Source: Bacillota bacterium
GTDB lineage: Bacteria > Bacillota > Clostridia > Lachnospirales > Lachnospiraceae
Length of the DNA stretch: 50,325 nt
Reading direction: 5' to 3'
Assembly: GCA_023460575.1 (NCBI GenBank)
Contig: JAEWPQ010000054.1
Coordinates: 1 to 50,325 of the forward strand
The notes below the pieces were generated by a model. That model made no database searches. It was given only the letters and a program-made list of their open reading frames with translations, and was not told the origin of the DNA. A program made the translations under genes and the position numbers. Positions 50,273 through 50,325 of this stretch are shown here, piece after piece. The stretch's first letter is position 1, and the number at the start of each line of letters is the position of its first letter.

Positions 50273-50325
50273 ATGGAAGATAAAAGTAAATATTTTGTGG
50301 TAAAGCAGAAAGCTGTACCTGAAGT
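50273..50325 (+). CDS. ACT-domain protein (PheB-like, UPF0735), 5' part only
   Basis: Only 17 codons and part of another lie in the window: MEDKSKYFVVKQKAVPEV. This start resembles the UPF0735/PheB ACT-domain proteins (MEDKxFYIVxExxLPE type). The ribosome site is weak (AAGGGAAG, which is also the hairpin's right arm). The rest lies beyond the window, so the call depends on a short stretch. Confidence 0.5.
   Translation, partial: MEDKSKYFVVKQKAVPE

Overview
The window reads as chromosomal DNA of an anaerobic, probably spore-forming Clostridia of the Lachnospiraceae type (Lacrimispora/Clostridium-like). The evidence is a six-cysteine SCIFF peptide with its radical-SAM maturase beside secDF, tgt and yajC, a hybrid cluster protein, exact Spo0A-box 7-mers, LytTR regulators, choline-binding-type wall repeats, strong AGGAGG ribosome sites and moderate G+C. 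I see no rRNA, tRNA, CRISPR array, insertion sequence or prophage body.

Layout. 1-1.9 kb: hcp (nitrosative/oxidative stress) behind an imperfect dyad. 1.9-7.9 kb: a surface or particle module with a 48-codon small ORF, two miniature tail-collar proteins, a discoidin/cadherin-like protein without signal peptide, and a 1373-residue secreted repeat protein with wall-binding repeats. 8-11.7 kb: a LytS-type kinase, LytTR regulator and permuted papain-like hydrolase. 11.8-15.1 kb: a double-HTH protein, two small related coiled-coil proteins (one with Spo0A boxes upstream) and a secreted wall-binding repeat protein. 15.4-28.4 kb: a glycopolymer locus with a ThDP enzyme, epimerase, C-methyltransferase, NADP-type secondary alcohol dehydrogenase, three family-2 glycosyltransferases, a priming phosphoglycosyltransferase and an LCP attachment enzyme. 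It has no flippase or polymerase. 28.5-33.4 kb: envelope and proteostasis genes (HtrA, a ClpX paralogue, an LspA paralogue, a CorC/HlyC protein). 33.4-34.1 kb: two adjacent ~247-bp palindromic elements of the same architecture but different sequence. 34.1-40 kb: the SCIFF locus (TIGR04086 membrane protein, scfA, scfB, secDF, tgt, yajC). 40-42.5 kb: a MarR regulator, an SDR oxidoreductase and trxB. 42.5-45.1 kb: a FlxA-like protein and an AgrC/LytTR two-component pair. 45.2-50.3 kb: hpf, a DnaA-box cluster, secA, prfB with its programmed +1 frameshift, and the start of an ACT-domain protein.

How it fits together. Most of the window concerns the envelope: protein export (SecA, SecDF, YajC), export quality control (HtrA, LspA-like), wall-anchored repeat proteins, a wall or surface glycan, and two LytTR systems that often control such genes. 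The points most worth a second look are the tandem palindromes at 33.4-34.1 kb, the DnaA-box cluster before secA, the Spo0A-box small coiled-coil gene and its zinc-ribbon relative, the mini tail-collar/discoidin set, the possible branched-sugar chemistry of the glycan locus, and two promoters embedded in terminators. Function calls rest on reading motifs by eye; no database search was run.
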